64,000 bases of DNA from JAQVEM01 sp964556165 (lineage in GTDB: Bacteria; Actinomycetota; Humimicrobiia; Humimicrobiales; Humimicrobiaceae). The stretch covers positions 1 through 64,000 of the forward strand of contig CAZKVH010000005.1 of NCBI GenBank assembly GCA_964556165.1, written 5' to 3'. A program made the position numbers and the translations under genes. The notes beneath the pieces were generated by a model. The model searched no databases, was not told the DNA's origin, and saw only the letters and a list, made by a program, of their open reading frames with translations. Below, in pieces: positions 43,753 to 52,479 of the stretch (position 1 is the stretch's first letter; the number at the start of each line of letters is the position of its first letter).

Positions 43753-44968
43753 AACTTATCCCACCAAGCCATTTACTGGCATTCAAGTCACTGCCTTCCT
43801 GTTTTACATTAATCGACCTGAAACCATTTACCGGATTGCTAAAATTTATGTGAGCGCTCTCACCATTTTGAGCAAAAAGGTAAATATGAAGCATGCTTTC
43901 CTTGCTACCACTATATTCAAACTTTGTAAGAGTATCTATACCCCCCTCGGAAGCCGGGGCTACATCTCCATCAAATATTATTACCCTCTGAACACCATTA
44001 TTATTAAATCTATATATATCCTCATAAACATAAAGCCTTGCGATCTTTTTTTCTTCTTCACCTACAGATAAATTGCTATTATCTACTTTCCAGCTTATGT
44101 TTAGCTCCATACCGCACTCGTCGCCATCATTATCTTTATGCCATCGTGTAAAAACATACTTGGGGTTCTTCTCAACTATAAGAACACCATGAAGAGGTGT
44201 TGTGTAGAATCCATCCTCAATCCATACCATCTCATATTCATAATAACTTGTATCAATCCATTCCTTTTCAGTATAATTTTCCCAGTACCCCTGAGTGACT
44301 GTATAAGAAGTATCAACCCATTTTCTACCGGTAACTGTCTTCCAGTGACTGGTATCCACCCAGTAACTTACTTTAACTGTTTGCCAGTAGCCGCTTTTTA
44401 TCCATGCTTTATAAGATTCTTTTACTCTTGTCAGCTTTTCATAACATTTATATTTTATAGCATAAACCTGTCCACCATAAACTGGACGGTAATCTATAAT
44501 CCACTTATTTGCATGATATTTATTGCCTTTGTAAATTATTGTATATATATTAGGCTGCTTCTTAGCAAAACCCGAATAAACTGACCAGCCATAACTATCT
44601 GTTCCTACATAAATTGTCAAATTTGTTGAAACCCATTTATCAACATCTCTGTATCTTGTTTCCCAGTGGCTCGCATCCACCCATACAGTCTTATTATAAT
44701 ATTCATAGTAACCACTACTCACCCATACTCTATCGGTATAATTTTCCCAGTACCCCTGAGTAATCGTATAAGAAGTATCAACCCATCTTCTCTTCGGAGT
44801 TGTCTGCCAGTAACCATCTTCAACTTTATTCTTCTTTATCTCCCAGTGGCTAGTATCTACCCAGACTTTCTGACTTTCTGAATAAATATTAGAAGGTAAC
44901 AATAAAGTTACAGATATAAGTACAAATAAAAATAATATTAACAATCGATATATAATTTTATTAGACAT
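43733..44968 (-). CDS. Secreted tryptophan-rich repeat protein in the Tad operon
   Basis: 411-residue exported protein of unknown function. A signal peptide covers residues 1-31. Two blocks (about 35-105 and 190-275) are built from short units of the type W-V-D-T-S-H/Y-W, G-Y-W-E/Q-x-Y and W-V/I-x-S-G-Y-Y-E-Y, dense in Trp and Tyr. Both blocks contain an almost identical WVDTSYTITQGYWENYT segment. The block boundary includes a globular part (about 110-185), and the C-terminal third is a beta-rich domain beginning YVFTRWHKDNDGDECGMEL. It overlaps the pseudopilin gene downstream, so it is probably a surface or adhesive component of the pilus; that role is inferred. AGGGAG before the ATG fixes the start. 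Confidence 0.75.
   Translation of the reverse strand: MSNKIIYRLLILFLFVLISVTLLLPSNIYSESQKVWVDTSHWEIKKNKVEDGYWQTTPKRRWVDTSYTITQGYWENYTDRVWVSSGYYEYYNKTVWVDASHWETRYRDVDKWVSTNLTIYVGTDSYGWSVYSGFAKKQPNIYTIIYKGNKYHANKWIIDYRPVYGGQVYAIKYKCYEKLTRVKESYKAWIKSGYWQTVKVSYWVDTSHWKTVTGRKWVDTSYTVTQGYWENYTEKEWIDTSYYEYEMVWIEDGFYTTPLHGVLIVEKNPKYVFTRWHKDNDGDECGMELNISWKVDNSNLSVGEEEKKIARLYVYEDIYRFNNNGVQRVIIFDGDVAPASEGGIDTLTKFEYSGSKESMLHIYLFAQNGESAHINFSNPVNGFRSINVKQEGSDLNASKWLGGISYEEFEF
44271..44320. repeat. Direct repeat copy 1 (inside the Trp-repeat gene)
   Basis: 50-bp DNA segment that matches 44736-44785 at 47 of 50 positions. It encodes the repeated SYT-x-TQGYWENYT part of the second protein block. Confidence 0.85.
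44736..44785. repeat. Direct repeat copy 2 (inside the Trp-repeat gene)
   Basis: Partner of 44271-44320, 465 bp away in the same orientation, with three mismatches. It encodes the same segment in the first protein block. Confidence 0.85.
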
Positions 44969-44977
44969 TTACACTCC

Positions 44978-45595
44978 CTACTCAAGATAAAAAATAAGTT
45001 CTTTGCATATCTCACCATTGTGGCTGTCCTTACCCATAACATCCTGGACCCTCAAGTACTTTCCTAGCAAAAAATCGATATCTCCAGCACGATAGAAATT
45101 TTCATAATCAAAAATCAAAGAATCATAAACGGAATATCCTATATATGGATCGGACTCCAGGTCGTAGGTATCAATATCAAAAATAATCTGATAATCTTCA
45201 ACATCTTCACAGAAAGAACTTCCATTCCTGGACTTTTTATCTACAAGAAAATAAATTTTGTTATCCTCTATTTTCTCTATAGTACCTTTGTACATATAAT
45301 CGTATATAATTTCATGTTCAGCTGTATCGGCCCAGAATTCAATTTCATTTCCCTCTTCATCCTCTCCAATAATTTTTTCCATCTCAATAACTATTTCATT
45401 CCCTTCTTCATCAAGAAAAGTTTCATATCTTAATTCCTCCGGACTATCTTCATCTGAAATAGACTTATTTTGCTCCACGCTTTTATTCATAGAATCTTTA
45501 ATTTTTTCAAGCACATCAAACTTAATTACAAAGAATATGCAGACTGCTATAAATATAATAAGAGTTAAATTTATAATTTTCCTTTTGCTCTCCAT
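44978..45595 (-). CDS. Tad-operon membrane-anchored protein of unknown function
   Basis: 205 residues with one N-terminal membrane helix (about 7-25) and an extracytoplasmic part. Residues 35-95 are very acidic and include a repeated DEEGNEI motif. The C-terminal half is beta-rich, with IYFLVDKKSRNGSSF and a pair of cysteines. I recognise no family. It lies 9 bp before the tryptophan-repeat gene and after tadE, in the same direction, so it is an accessory gene of the pilus operon. AGAAGGA precedes the ATG. Confidence 0.65.
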   Translation of the reverse strand: MESKRKIINLTLIIFIAVCIFFVIKFDVLEKIKDSMNKSVEQNKSISDEDSPEELRYETFLDEEGNEIVIEMEKIIGEDEEGNEIEFWADTAEHEIIYDYMYKGTIEKIEDNKIYFLVDKKSRNGSSFCEDVEDYQIIFDIDTYDLESDPYIGYSVYDSLIFDYENFYRAGDIDFLLGKYLRVQDVMGKDSHNGEICKELIFYLE

Positions 45596-45703
45596 TCCAA
45601 TCCTTCTTTAGAACTTAAAAAACACTATAATTAAAATTCCTATAAAAATATTTTCTATTAAATACAATCTTTCCCACTCCAAATAGATTTATAAATTTGC
45701 TAT

Positions 45704-46129
45704 TTACTCTTTTTCTTCTATCCTCATAAAACTACTTCCAGCTACTTCGGCAAAACCATCTCCAATCATAGAAAAAGGAGGAATCTTTGAAAAAAAAATA
45801 GGGACTTTATAAATTACATCAACCCCAACCGCATCGCCGGGGTTTGTACCAGAAATATATATCCTCAAACTGAGTCTTTCATTAAGGTTCCAACCCGGCA
45901 TAGTAGATGAAGCATATTCCAATGCTGCATTTACAGCATCTGACTCCGGATCATTAGATAATGTCGCAGCCCTGGCAGCTTCATAAGATGCAGAATTCAC
46001 AGCTATCTTCGCATTCAATAAAAACCCAAACTGGATTATTGCCGCAATCAATAAAATTAACACCGGTAATACAAGGGCAAGCTCAACAAAAACACTTCCT
46101 TTTTCTGAAATGAATTTGAACTTAAACAT
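45704..46129 (-). CDS. TadE-like pilus assembly pseudopilin
   Basis: 141 residues with the TadE pattern: a basic leader ending in EKG, then SVFVELALVLPVLILLIAAIIQFG, where the Glu five residues after the presumed cleavage site is the type IV pilin hallmark, followed by NSASYEAARAATL. The C-terminal part is a small extracellular domain. It sits between the Flp pilin and the accessory genes. The helix after the leader would be processed by a TadV-type prepilin peptidase, which is not in this window. Confidence 0.88.
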   Translation of the reverse strand: MFKFKFISEKGSVFVELALVLPVLILLIAAIIQFGFLLNAKIAVNSASYEAARAATLSNDPESDAVNAALEYASSTMPGWNLNERLSLRIYISGTNPGDAVGVDVIYKVPIFFSKIPPFSMIGDGFAEVAGSSFMRIEEKE

Positions 46130-46205
46130 TATATTGTATCTCTTTGCTAAGAAACCAAACTTAAACTTTTTATTAAAAAATGATATAAAATTTCCTAGAA
46201 TAGCC

Positions 46206-46376
46206 TTACAAACTATTAACTATAGATTGAAAAACTGAATGTAACTTATCACCAAGCGCAGACACTACTGTAATAGAAACAATAACAACAAGAGCTAAGT
46301 AAAGAGCTATTTCTATTAACGTAGTTCCCTTTGAGTTAAAAAACATTTTTTTTAAAAGATTTTGGACCAATTTCAT
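46206..46376 (-). CDS. flp: Flp-type major pilin
   Basis: A 56-residue protein starting MKLVQNLLKKMFFNSKG, then TTLIEIALYLALVVIVSITVV and a short hydrophilic C-terminus. This is the Flp pilin plan: a basic leader ending in Gly, a mature N-terminus with Glu at position 5 (TTLIE), and a single hydrophobic helix. A perfect AAAGGGAG lies 5 bp before the ATG. Position between tadC and tadE matches Tad loci. Flp polymerises into thin pili for adhesion. Confidence 0.88.
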   Translation of the reverse strand: MKLVQNLLKKMFFNSKGTTLIEIALYLALVVIVSITVVSALGDKLHSVFQSIVNSL

Positions 46377-46460
46377 AATTACTCCCTTTCTAAATTTAAT
46401 TTTCTTATATATAAATAAAATGTTTTAGCAATAATTCATCTATCCCAAATAAAAGTTGCA

Positions 46461-47297
46461 CTAAAATAAAAACTCTAATTGAGGTATAACCGGTAATAGA
46501 AATAATAATATTGTAGGGATAAACATAAAAACAAATACAATAATAACCAAGTTACTTTCCAGTCTTTCGGATTTCACTTTTAGCAGGTCTCTTTGACTAT
46601 CTCTTATAACTCTCGACATGTCTTTTAAAACCTTACTGATTGGGTTACCAATTACTTCAGCCTGGATCAAGATTTTTATTACTGTCTTAAAGTCATTACA
46701 GAATGAAAGTTTTGAAGCAATATAATAGGCATCATTTTTATTATAGCCCTCAAATATTTTAACCTGTATTAGTCTGAAAAGTTTACTAATTTCACACTTA
46801 TAATTTTCTGAAATATAACTTAAAGATTCATCCAGACTCAGACCAGCCTTTATTAAAGAAGACAAGATGTCTATTATGTCAGGGAGCTCATTCTGGATTT
46901 TTCTGCTTTTCGAATTAATATTGCCCTTGATAACTTCGGAAGGTATAAAATATGCAACTATCGCCGCAATAAATGAATACCATGTAAAATTCTTCTTTAA
47001 AAAGAACCCAGTTGCAATAATAAACACAAAAAAGCTTAGAGAAAAAACTATCTTCAGCAAAAACAATCCTTCTAAAGACTTTACTCTGAAAAAAAATACT
47101 TTTACTTCACCCTTTTCTTTGAATAATAACTTTAAATCTTCACTTAATTTATTCTTACTATACTTTCTGACCGTATTTTTGGTCCTAGATTCAATCAAGT
47201 TAATAACTAAACGAGCATCCTTATGACTAAACTTTATAAGGAGCAAAAATATAAAAACTGAAATAAGAATAGCCATAGATATTATTGATAAATTCAT
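46461..47297 (-). CDS. tadC: Tad pilus inner-membrane platform protein TadC
   Basis: 278-residue type II secretion GspF-family protein. Hydrophobic helices lie at the N-terminus, in two adjacent central segments (about 80-117) and at the C-terminus. The cytoplasmic T2SSF core is QNELPDIIDILSSLIKAGLSLDESL and EVIGNPISKVLKDMSRVIRDSQR. Such proteins pair with TadB to form the platform on which the TadA ATPase acts. Its ATG overlaps the TadB stop (ATGA), so the pair is co-translated. Confidence 0.9.
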   Translation of the reverse strand: MNLSIISMAILISVFIFLLLIKFSHKDARLVINLIESRTKNTVRKYSKNKLSEDLKLLFKEKGEVKVFFFRVKSLEGLFLLKIVFSLSFFVFIIATGFFLKKNFTWYSFIAAIVAYFIPSEVIKGNINSKSRKIQNELPDIIDILSSLIKAGLSLDESLSYISENYKCEISKLFRLIQVKIFEGYNKNDAYYIASKLSFCNDFKTVIKILIQAEVIGNPISKVLKDMSRVIRDSQRDLLKVKSERLESNLVIIVFVFMFIPTILLFLLPVIPQLEFLF

Positions 47298-48217
47298 CTG
47301 TTAATTCTTGCCCCTCCATAATAATTAACAACTCTATTTATTATAAAAAACCCAACTACATTGCTTAAAACAACATATACAAGAACTAAAATTCCAACTC
47401 CTGTAAATAAAACATGCATCACTTCTCTATTAATAAGAACAATGATTATTATTGAAATTATAGGTATCAAAGTTACTAAATAAGAAGTGTAGCGAGGTCC
47501 CGAGCTTAAAATCTTAATATACCTTTCCATATTTTTCTTTTCTCTTATATAATCAACCTGATCTCTTAAAGATTCTATTAAATCCACCCCTTTGTCATTG
47601 GCAGCTATTAAGCCAACAAGAACTACTTCGATTAAATAACTACTGTTTCTTTTGACCATATTTTTTAAAGCCTCATTTAATAAAAGACCCCTGCTTGTAT
47701 CGTTTAATACTAACTCAAACTCTCTTCTCAATGGATAATCTGTTTCATTTACAGCCTTCTGCATGCAATTTAGAATATTTGGATTTCCGTATAAATAACC
47801 TATTATATCTAATAGAAATTGCTCTAACTGTTCCTCTTTTTTAAAGTTTTCTCTTCTTTTTCTTATATTAATGTAAATTAAAAATATGAATGTATTTATG
47901 ATCAGCAGCAATATAGATAGTAACCAGCCTAACTTAAAAAATAATCCCAAAAAAAAGATGAGAGAAGATAATATGAAAATTAAAATAAAGAATTCTTCCA
48001 TACTCAGATTTAAATTACTTTTATCAACCCAGACTTTAACTTTATTTATAAAAATATGCGCTTTACTGTCTCTTTTTTCGAATGCTGCGCTGCTTGACAT
48101 CCTGAAGATTCTATCAATGATAATTTTCTTCCTATCAACAATGAAAATTACTACAGAACTAAGTATGTAAAATAATCCAAGTCCAATAGAAATTGAAATA
48201 ATTATAGATACTCTAAT
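47294..48217 (-). CDS. tadB: Tad pilus inner-membrane platform protein TadB (start uncertain)
   Basis: GspF-family platform protein. From the first ATG (48100) it has 268 residues, with the T2SSF core from QLEQFLLDIIGYLYGNPNILN to DLIESLRDQVDYIREKKNMERY and membrane helices on either side. The same frame stays open upstream for 39 more codons and encodes a convincing N-terminal membrane helix (IIISISIGLGLFYILSSVVIFIV) that TadB proteins normally have. No ATG, GTG or TTG exists there; an ATT at 48217 lies 7 bp after GAGAGGGG inside the tadA 3' end. I propose this as a non-canonical start giving 307 residues. If initiation is at 48100, the helix is lost. Confidence 0.75.
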   Translation of the reverse strand: MRVSIIISISIGLGLFYILSSVVIFIVDRKKIIIDRIFRMSSSAAFEKRDSKAHIFINKVKVWVDKSNLNLSMEEFFILIFILSSLIFFLGLFFKLGWLLSILLLIINTFIFLIYINIRKRRENFKKEEQLEQFLLDIIGYLYGNPNILNCMQKAVNETDYPLRREFELVLNDTSRGLLLNEALKNMVKRNSSYLIEVVLVGLIAANDKGVDLIESLRDQVDYIREKKNMERYIKILSSGPRYTSYLVTLIPIISIIIIVLINREVMHVLFTGVGILVLVYVVLSNVVGFFIINRVVNYYGGARINR

Positions 48218-49404
48218 TTGTAATCCCCTCTCTCATCAAGGCTATTGTTTACCAGCAAAATTTCTTTTAATTTTCTCTTGCATAAATTTGAATTCTTATC
48301 TTTTTCGTAGCTCAAAAATAATACTGCATCAATTGCCCTTGAAATCATTCTTCTTACAACATAATCATTTAAATTAGTCTTATACTCCATTGCTAAGGTC
48401 TCCAGCCTTATGAAAGCATCAAAAGCAGAATCAGCATGAATTGTTGTAAAACTTCCCCTGTGGCCTGTATTTAATGCTTGAAGCATTTGATAGGCTGCCA
48501 TTGAATCTCTTACTTCACCAACTATGATTCTGTCAGCCTTCATTCTTAATGTTTCAAATATTAATTTATCCTGGTTAATCTCATTATCGTACTCCCTTGA
48601 TTTTGATCTTGTGCTTAACATTCTTACAAAAGGATATCCCGAAAGTTTTATTTCAGGAACGTCCTGTATGATATTGATAAACTCATTTTTTGGAATTAAT
48701 TTTGCCAGTGTGTTAAGCAAAGTAGTTTTCCCGGAGCCCATAGACCCTGCTATAAGAATATTCTTTTTCCCGTTCACCAGATCTTTTAAGACACTATAAT
48801 ACTTTTCATCAAACATATTTAATCTCAACAAATCTTCTAATCTAAAATCTATACAGTTAAAGACCCTTATTGAAATATATACTCTGTCAGAAATAGGTGG
48901 AATTATTATCGAACATCTGCTGCCTTCATAAAGTTCGGTACTTAGAAAAGGGACCCTCTGGTCTATCACCTTGCCTGTATTGCTTTTAATCCTATCTATT
49001 ATCAAATACACTTCATCAATATTGTTAAATACTTTTCCCAGGTATTTCTTAGTCCCATTCTTTATTATTATCATCTCTAAATCCTGTATAAAAACATCAG
49101 TCACCCCGGCATCATTTAAGAATTTTTCCAGTATCCCCAACCCAAATATTTCTGATAATGCTCTATCAATCAGCTCATCCTTAATATCAAAATCAAAGGA
49201 AGGGTATTTCTTCTCAACCTCGTCCTTTAAAAGAATATATAATTTATCCCTGCAGTATTCTCTGTTTGAATAACTACAATCTAAAAAAGACTTATCATTC
49301 TTAACCATTTTCTTAACAGAATTTACTATCTCTTTTTCATCAAATATTTCTAATTTACTTTTCTCATAAAGACTATCCCTTAACAATACTTTCAAATCCT
49401 CCAA
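48202..49404 (-). CDS. tadA: Tad/CpaF-type pilus assembly ATPase TadA
   Basis: Secretion ATPase of the VirB11/PilT superfamily that powers Flp pilus assembly. Walker A is GSMGSGKTTLLNTL (about 219), the Asp box QDVPEIKL, Walker B KADRIIVGEVRDSMAAYQML and the His box TGHRGSFTTIHADS. The 400 residues match CpaF. The apparent start is TTG at 49404, which overlaps the upstream ATPase gene by 32 bp; a TTG at 49386 behind GGAGG is an alternative. Confidence 0.92.
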   Translation of the reverse strand: MEDLKVLLRDSLYEKSKLEIFDEKEIVNSVKKMVKNDKSFLDCSYSNREYCRDKLYILLKDEVEKKYPSFDFDIKDELIDRALSEIFGLGILEKFLNDAGVTDVFIQDLEMIIIKNGTKKYLGKVFNNIDEVYLIIDRIKSNTGKVIDQRVPFLSTELYEGSRCSIIIPPISDRVYISIRVFNCIDFRLEDLLRLNMFDEKYYSVLKDLVNGKKNILIAGSMGSGKTTLLNTLAKLIPKNEFINIIQDVPEIKLSGYPFVRMLSTRSKSREYDNEINQDKLIFETLRMKADRIIVGEVRDSMAAYQMLQALNTGHRGSFTTIHADSAFDAFIRLETLAMEYKTNLNDYVVRRMISRAIDAVLFLSYEKDKNSNLCKRKLKEILLVNNSLDERGDYKLEYL

Positions 49405-50215
49405 TCTCTACCGAAAAAATTTTACTGATGTCTTTAAAAAAACACCCTTTAGAAACATTATTTCTATTGAAAATCAATTTGTATTTATTGAATTTCTTAT
49501 CAAACTTCACAAATGCATAAACAGGTATTTCAATAATTTTGGCAAGATCCCGTATTTTAAGAAAATCCGTGAACTTCTTCTTGTTTAAGATAAGTTTTAT
49601 TTTGCATTCCTGAACAGAGAACTTCCTTATCAAAATATCAAACAGACTCGAAACACGTGCAATACTTTCTAACGAACAATCGCTTATTATAAAAATTATA
49701 TTTGAAAGTTTAATTACATCTAAAACCGGTTCATTTATAATTGTTTGAGTATCTACAATAATGCATTCATAATCTTTAGAAATGCAATCCATTAATTTAT
49801 TAATAGAGCCTTTCTTTATATTCTCAGCAACAAGAGGGCTTGACACTCCTTTTAATACATCTAAATTTCTATGTATATTTTTAATAAATTCACCGTATTT
49901 TTCTGGAAACCTTATTGCCAGCTCCATAGATTTGCCTTTCTCAATATCAAATAAAATACCAAAATCACCAGGTGAACTGTCAAGTTCTAATAGTAATGTC
50001 CTTTTCCCCATCTTTTGTGAAATAAACATTGCAGAAACCACAGCAAATGAGGTCTTACCAACACCTCCTTTATTGGAAATAACTGTGATTAACATATTTT
50101 TATCATAATTATTAGTATTACTCTGTGTTTTACTGTTCTTGAGACCAGCAGAATCCAAACTTCTAATACCGCTTGAGTTTTCATAAGTAATAGTATTTTT
50201 AACCCCCAAATTCAT
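49373..50215 (-). CDS. MinD/ParA-like ATPase of the Tad locus (TadZ/CpaE-like 2)
   Basis: 280-residue P-loop protein with a full deviant Walker A KGGVGKT (49-55), LLELDSSPGDFG, YECIIVDTQTI and a C-terminal linker. Such proteins localise the pilus machinery to the pole. It is one of two MinD-like ATPases in this operon: this one has the canonical second lysine, while the one at 51055 has Ser there. AGGAG lies 5 bp before the ATG. The first 38 residues are disordered. Confidence 0.82.
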   Translation of the reverse strand: MNLGVKNTITYENSSGIRSLDSAGLKNSKTQSNTNNYDKNMLITVISNKGGVGKTSFAVVSAMFISQKMGKRTLLLELDSSPGDFGILFDIEKGKSMELAIRFPEKYGEFIKNIHRNLDVLKGVSSPLVAENIKKGSINKLMDCISKDYECIIVDTQTIINEPVLDVIKLSNIIFIISDCSLESIARVSSLFDILIRKFSVQECKIKLILNKKKFTDFLKIRDLAKIIEIPVYAFVKFDKKFNKYKLIFNRNNVSKGCFFKDISKIFSVEIGGFESIVKG

Positions 50216-50246
50216 AAAAACTCCTGGTAGTAATTTGAAACCGTTG

Positions 50247-51044
50247 TCAAATTTTTTCTATCACAATTTTATAATCATCATCTTTTGTCAACCTGGCAAT
50301 AATAGGAGCTTCCTTAACACTGCATTTAAGATAGACATTGATAGTATCGTAATTATTGCTTAAAAGAACAGCTTTATTGCTGCTCGGAACATTTTTTTCT
50401 ATACATATCACTTCTAGATTTCTAACCATAACCTGGCTATTAATTAAAACTATGTTTTCAGATAAATTAAACATAGTTTTATCAATATAATCTCCGCCAG
50501 CAATGAAATATCTACTTCCACTATTAGAACTACTTTTATAATAACTATCAGTTTGATCTAAATATTTATTTTCAGCATTTTCCTCTAGTTCGAGATAATC
50601 TGAATGTAGCAAGTCTTTTTCACTTACAGTCGATACTATAGATATATAACTACCCACCTCTACCTCCTCCAGCAAAGGTTCTTGATACTTTACATCGATA
50701 GCTATTACAACATATCCTTCTTTCATATCATCAAAAAAGCTTTTATTGTTCTTTTCATCAAACATATCATTAGAAATATAATCATCTTTTTTTCTCTCAA
50801 TATTAATGGTTTTTCCAATTGCATCTTTTTTGTCTGTCATATAATTTTCAGGAAGTGAGCCTTTATAATATTCTTTAAATTCTAAATCTCCTTCAATTAC
50901 TTTCTGACCCTCTTCAATATTTTTGGAAGCAACAACTATCGCTTTCTTATCAAGATAACTATTTAGTAATAAATAAAAAGCCAACCCTATAATAATCGAA
51001 CCAATAATTGCTAATGCTAAATACTTTCTATAATAATTTCTCAT
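50247..51044 (-). CDS. cpaB: CpaB/RcpC-like pilus assembly protein (SAF domain)
   Basis: One N-terminal membrane helix (about 6-26), then a SAF domain AIVVASKNIEEGQKVIEGDLEF and the extracytoplasmic RcpC/CpaB region. In Gram-negative Tad systems this protein works with the outer-membrane secretin; in Gram-positive-type cells it persists without one. No secretin gene is present here. I chose the ATG at 51044 (MRNYYRKY) because GAGGGG is 6 bp upstream; the ATG at 51062 would overlap the preceding gene by 8 bp. Confidence 0.85.
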   Translation of the reverse strand: MRNYYRKYLALAIIGSIIIGLAFYLLLNSYLDKKAIVVASKNIEEGQKVIEGDLEFKEYYKGSLPENYMTDKKDAIGKTINIERKKDDYISNDMFDEKNNKSFFDDMKEGYVVIAIDVKYQEPLLEEVEVGSYISIVSTVSEKDLLHSDYLELEENAENKYLDQTDSYYKSSSNSGSRYFIAGGDYIDKTMFNLSENIVLINSQVMVRNLEVICIEKNVPSSNKAVLLSNNYDTINVYLKCSVKEAPIIARLTKDDDYKIVIEKI

Positions 51045-51054
51045 TACATTCCCC

Positions 51055-52434
51055 TCAGTCATAAGTTAATAAATCGAATATTTTTTCCTCCAGGTAATTA
51101 AAGCCTTTCAAATTGTTAAAATTAAAGTTTGAAAATTCTGATCTATTTCTTAGCTCTCTACTTTCGTCTACAAAAACTAAGTTCTTCAAATGAAAAAATT
51201 GCTCAGCTCGATTTTTTAAAAACCCCAATCCGTTCAGCTTGTCATATTTATTAATCACCAGAACTTTATCTAAATCAGAACATAAAAACCTATCGTTTAT
51301 ATTTACAAGCCTACTAATGCTACCCAGAGTACCGTCAGAAACCATTATCAATAAATTTGCAAGATCAATTACACCTAACGATAAATCATCTAAGTTATTT
51401 GGTAGGTCAAATATAACTAAGTGATACTTCTTTTTTGCAATATCAGCTAAAGCATATATATCCTGTAAATCTATTTTCTTTGATAAATCATATGTAGGTG
51501 GTGCTTGCATAACATCCAGATTTTCTTTTATTTTTATAACTGAATTATCTAAAGAATCCCTATTATATCCATCTACAAAATTCAAGATACTGGGTGACTT
51601 TGGAATATTAAAATAGTAACTTATATCTCCTCCACCTTCAGAAAAATTCAAATCAACAAGAAGAGTTTTTATTTTATTAAAAACGAAGCCTAGGAAAATA
51701 GAAATTGTGGTGCTTCCTACCCCTCCCTTAGCTTTTAGTATTATAATTATTTTCTGTTTTAACGTTCGTATCTTCTTAATTTCTATACCTGTTTCTTCCT
51801 CTAAAACATCTCCCTTCGGGGAATTTCCTTTATCTAAATCATTGTTTTCGTTTTCCTTTTTATTACTATTCTCCTTATAAACCTCAGGCACTTCTTCATT
51901 AAAATTCTCAGCATTATATAGCCTCTCCTTATAACCTATGTCGGTTTCCTTTTTAACTCCACCTAAGCTCTTACTTTCTTTCTTCAAACTTTTATATTCA
52001 TCATGTAAAATTAGTGCTTTATTCTTTTCATTATGACTTAGCAAATTACTAAAATATTTTTTAAAACTGAAGCGCCCATTTCCTTTTTTATATTCACTCT
52101 CTTCAATTTCCCTTAATATTAAATTTTCTAACTCCTTTTCGTTTAAAGGGTAATGAATATCTTCGCCCATTACATAAATCTTTATTTTCTTTTTATTGGC
52201 TCTTTTTGTAATGCCTTGTAAATCAGATATCTTTTTACTTATTATTACGAGATTAATTTTTTCATATTCCAAAATAAAATTTACAGCAAAATTGCTACTC
52301 AAGTTTATAAAATTAAATTTATCATTTAGATTTTGTACTCTTTTAAATGTCTCATTATCACTGTCGGCCAGGATAATATTAAAAGAATCAATATTTTTAG
52401 TTGTCTTCTCTTTTGGAACAGTATATATACCCAT
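51055..52434 (-). CDS. CpaE-like ATPase with receiver-like N-terminal domain
   Basis: About 459 residues, the first gene of the Tad operon. Residues 1-110 look like a degenerate receiver domain (FNIILADSDNETFKRV, then LVIISKKISDLQG, KKIKIYVMGED). A charged low-complexity linker (about 150-220) is followed by a MinD-like domain with KGGVGSTTISIFLGF, in which the usual second Walker A lysine is Ser, as in many CpaE proteins, and LLVDLNFSEGGGDISYY. CpaE/TadZ proteins place the pilus machine. An ATG at 52434 or GTG at 52440 could start it; neither has a clear RBS. A promoter lies at 52480-52508. Confidence 0.85.
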   Translation of the reverse strand: MGIYTVPKEKTTKNIDSFNIILADSDNETFKRVQNLNDKFNFINLSSNFAVNFILEYEKINLVIISKKISDLQGITKRANKKKIKIYVMGEDIHYPLNEKELENLILREIEESEYKKGNGRFSFKKYFSNLLSHNEKNKALILHDEYKSLKKESKSLGGVKKETDIGYKERLYNAENFNEEVPEVYKENSNKKENENNDLDKGNSPKGDVLEEETGIEIKKIRTLKQKIIIILKAKGGVGSTTISIFLGFVFNKIKTLLVDLNFSEGGGDISYYFNIPKSPSILNFVDGYNRDSLDNSVIKIKENLDVMQAPPTYDLSKKIDLQDIYALADIAKKKYHLVIFDLPNNLDDLSLGVIDLANLLIMVSDGTLGSISRLVNINDRFLCSDLDKVLVINKYDKLNGLGFLKNRAEQFFHLKNLVFVDESRELRNRSEFSNFNFNNLKGFNYLEEKIFDLLTYD

Positions 52435-52479
52435 AAGCACTTTTAAATAATTGAATAAATCTAAGAAATTTGTTTAATC

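Noticed and set aside
44200..44900. CRISPR-like spaced repeats
   Set aside because: The repeats are coding, in frame and imperfect; there are no unique spacers of constant length and no cas genes.
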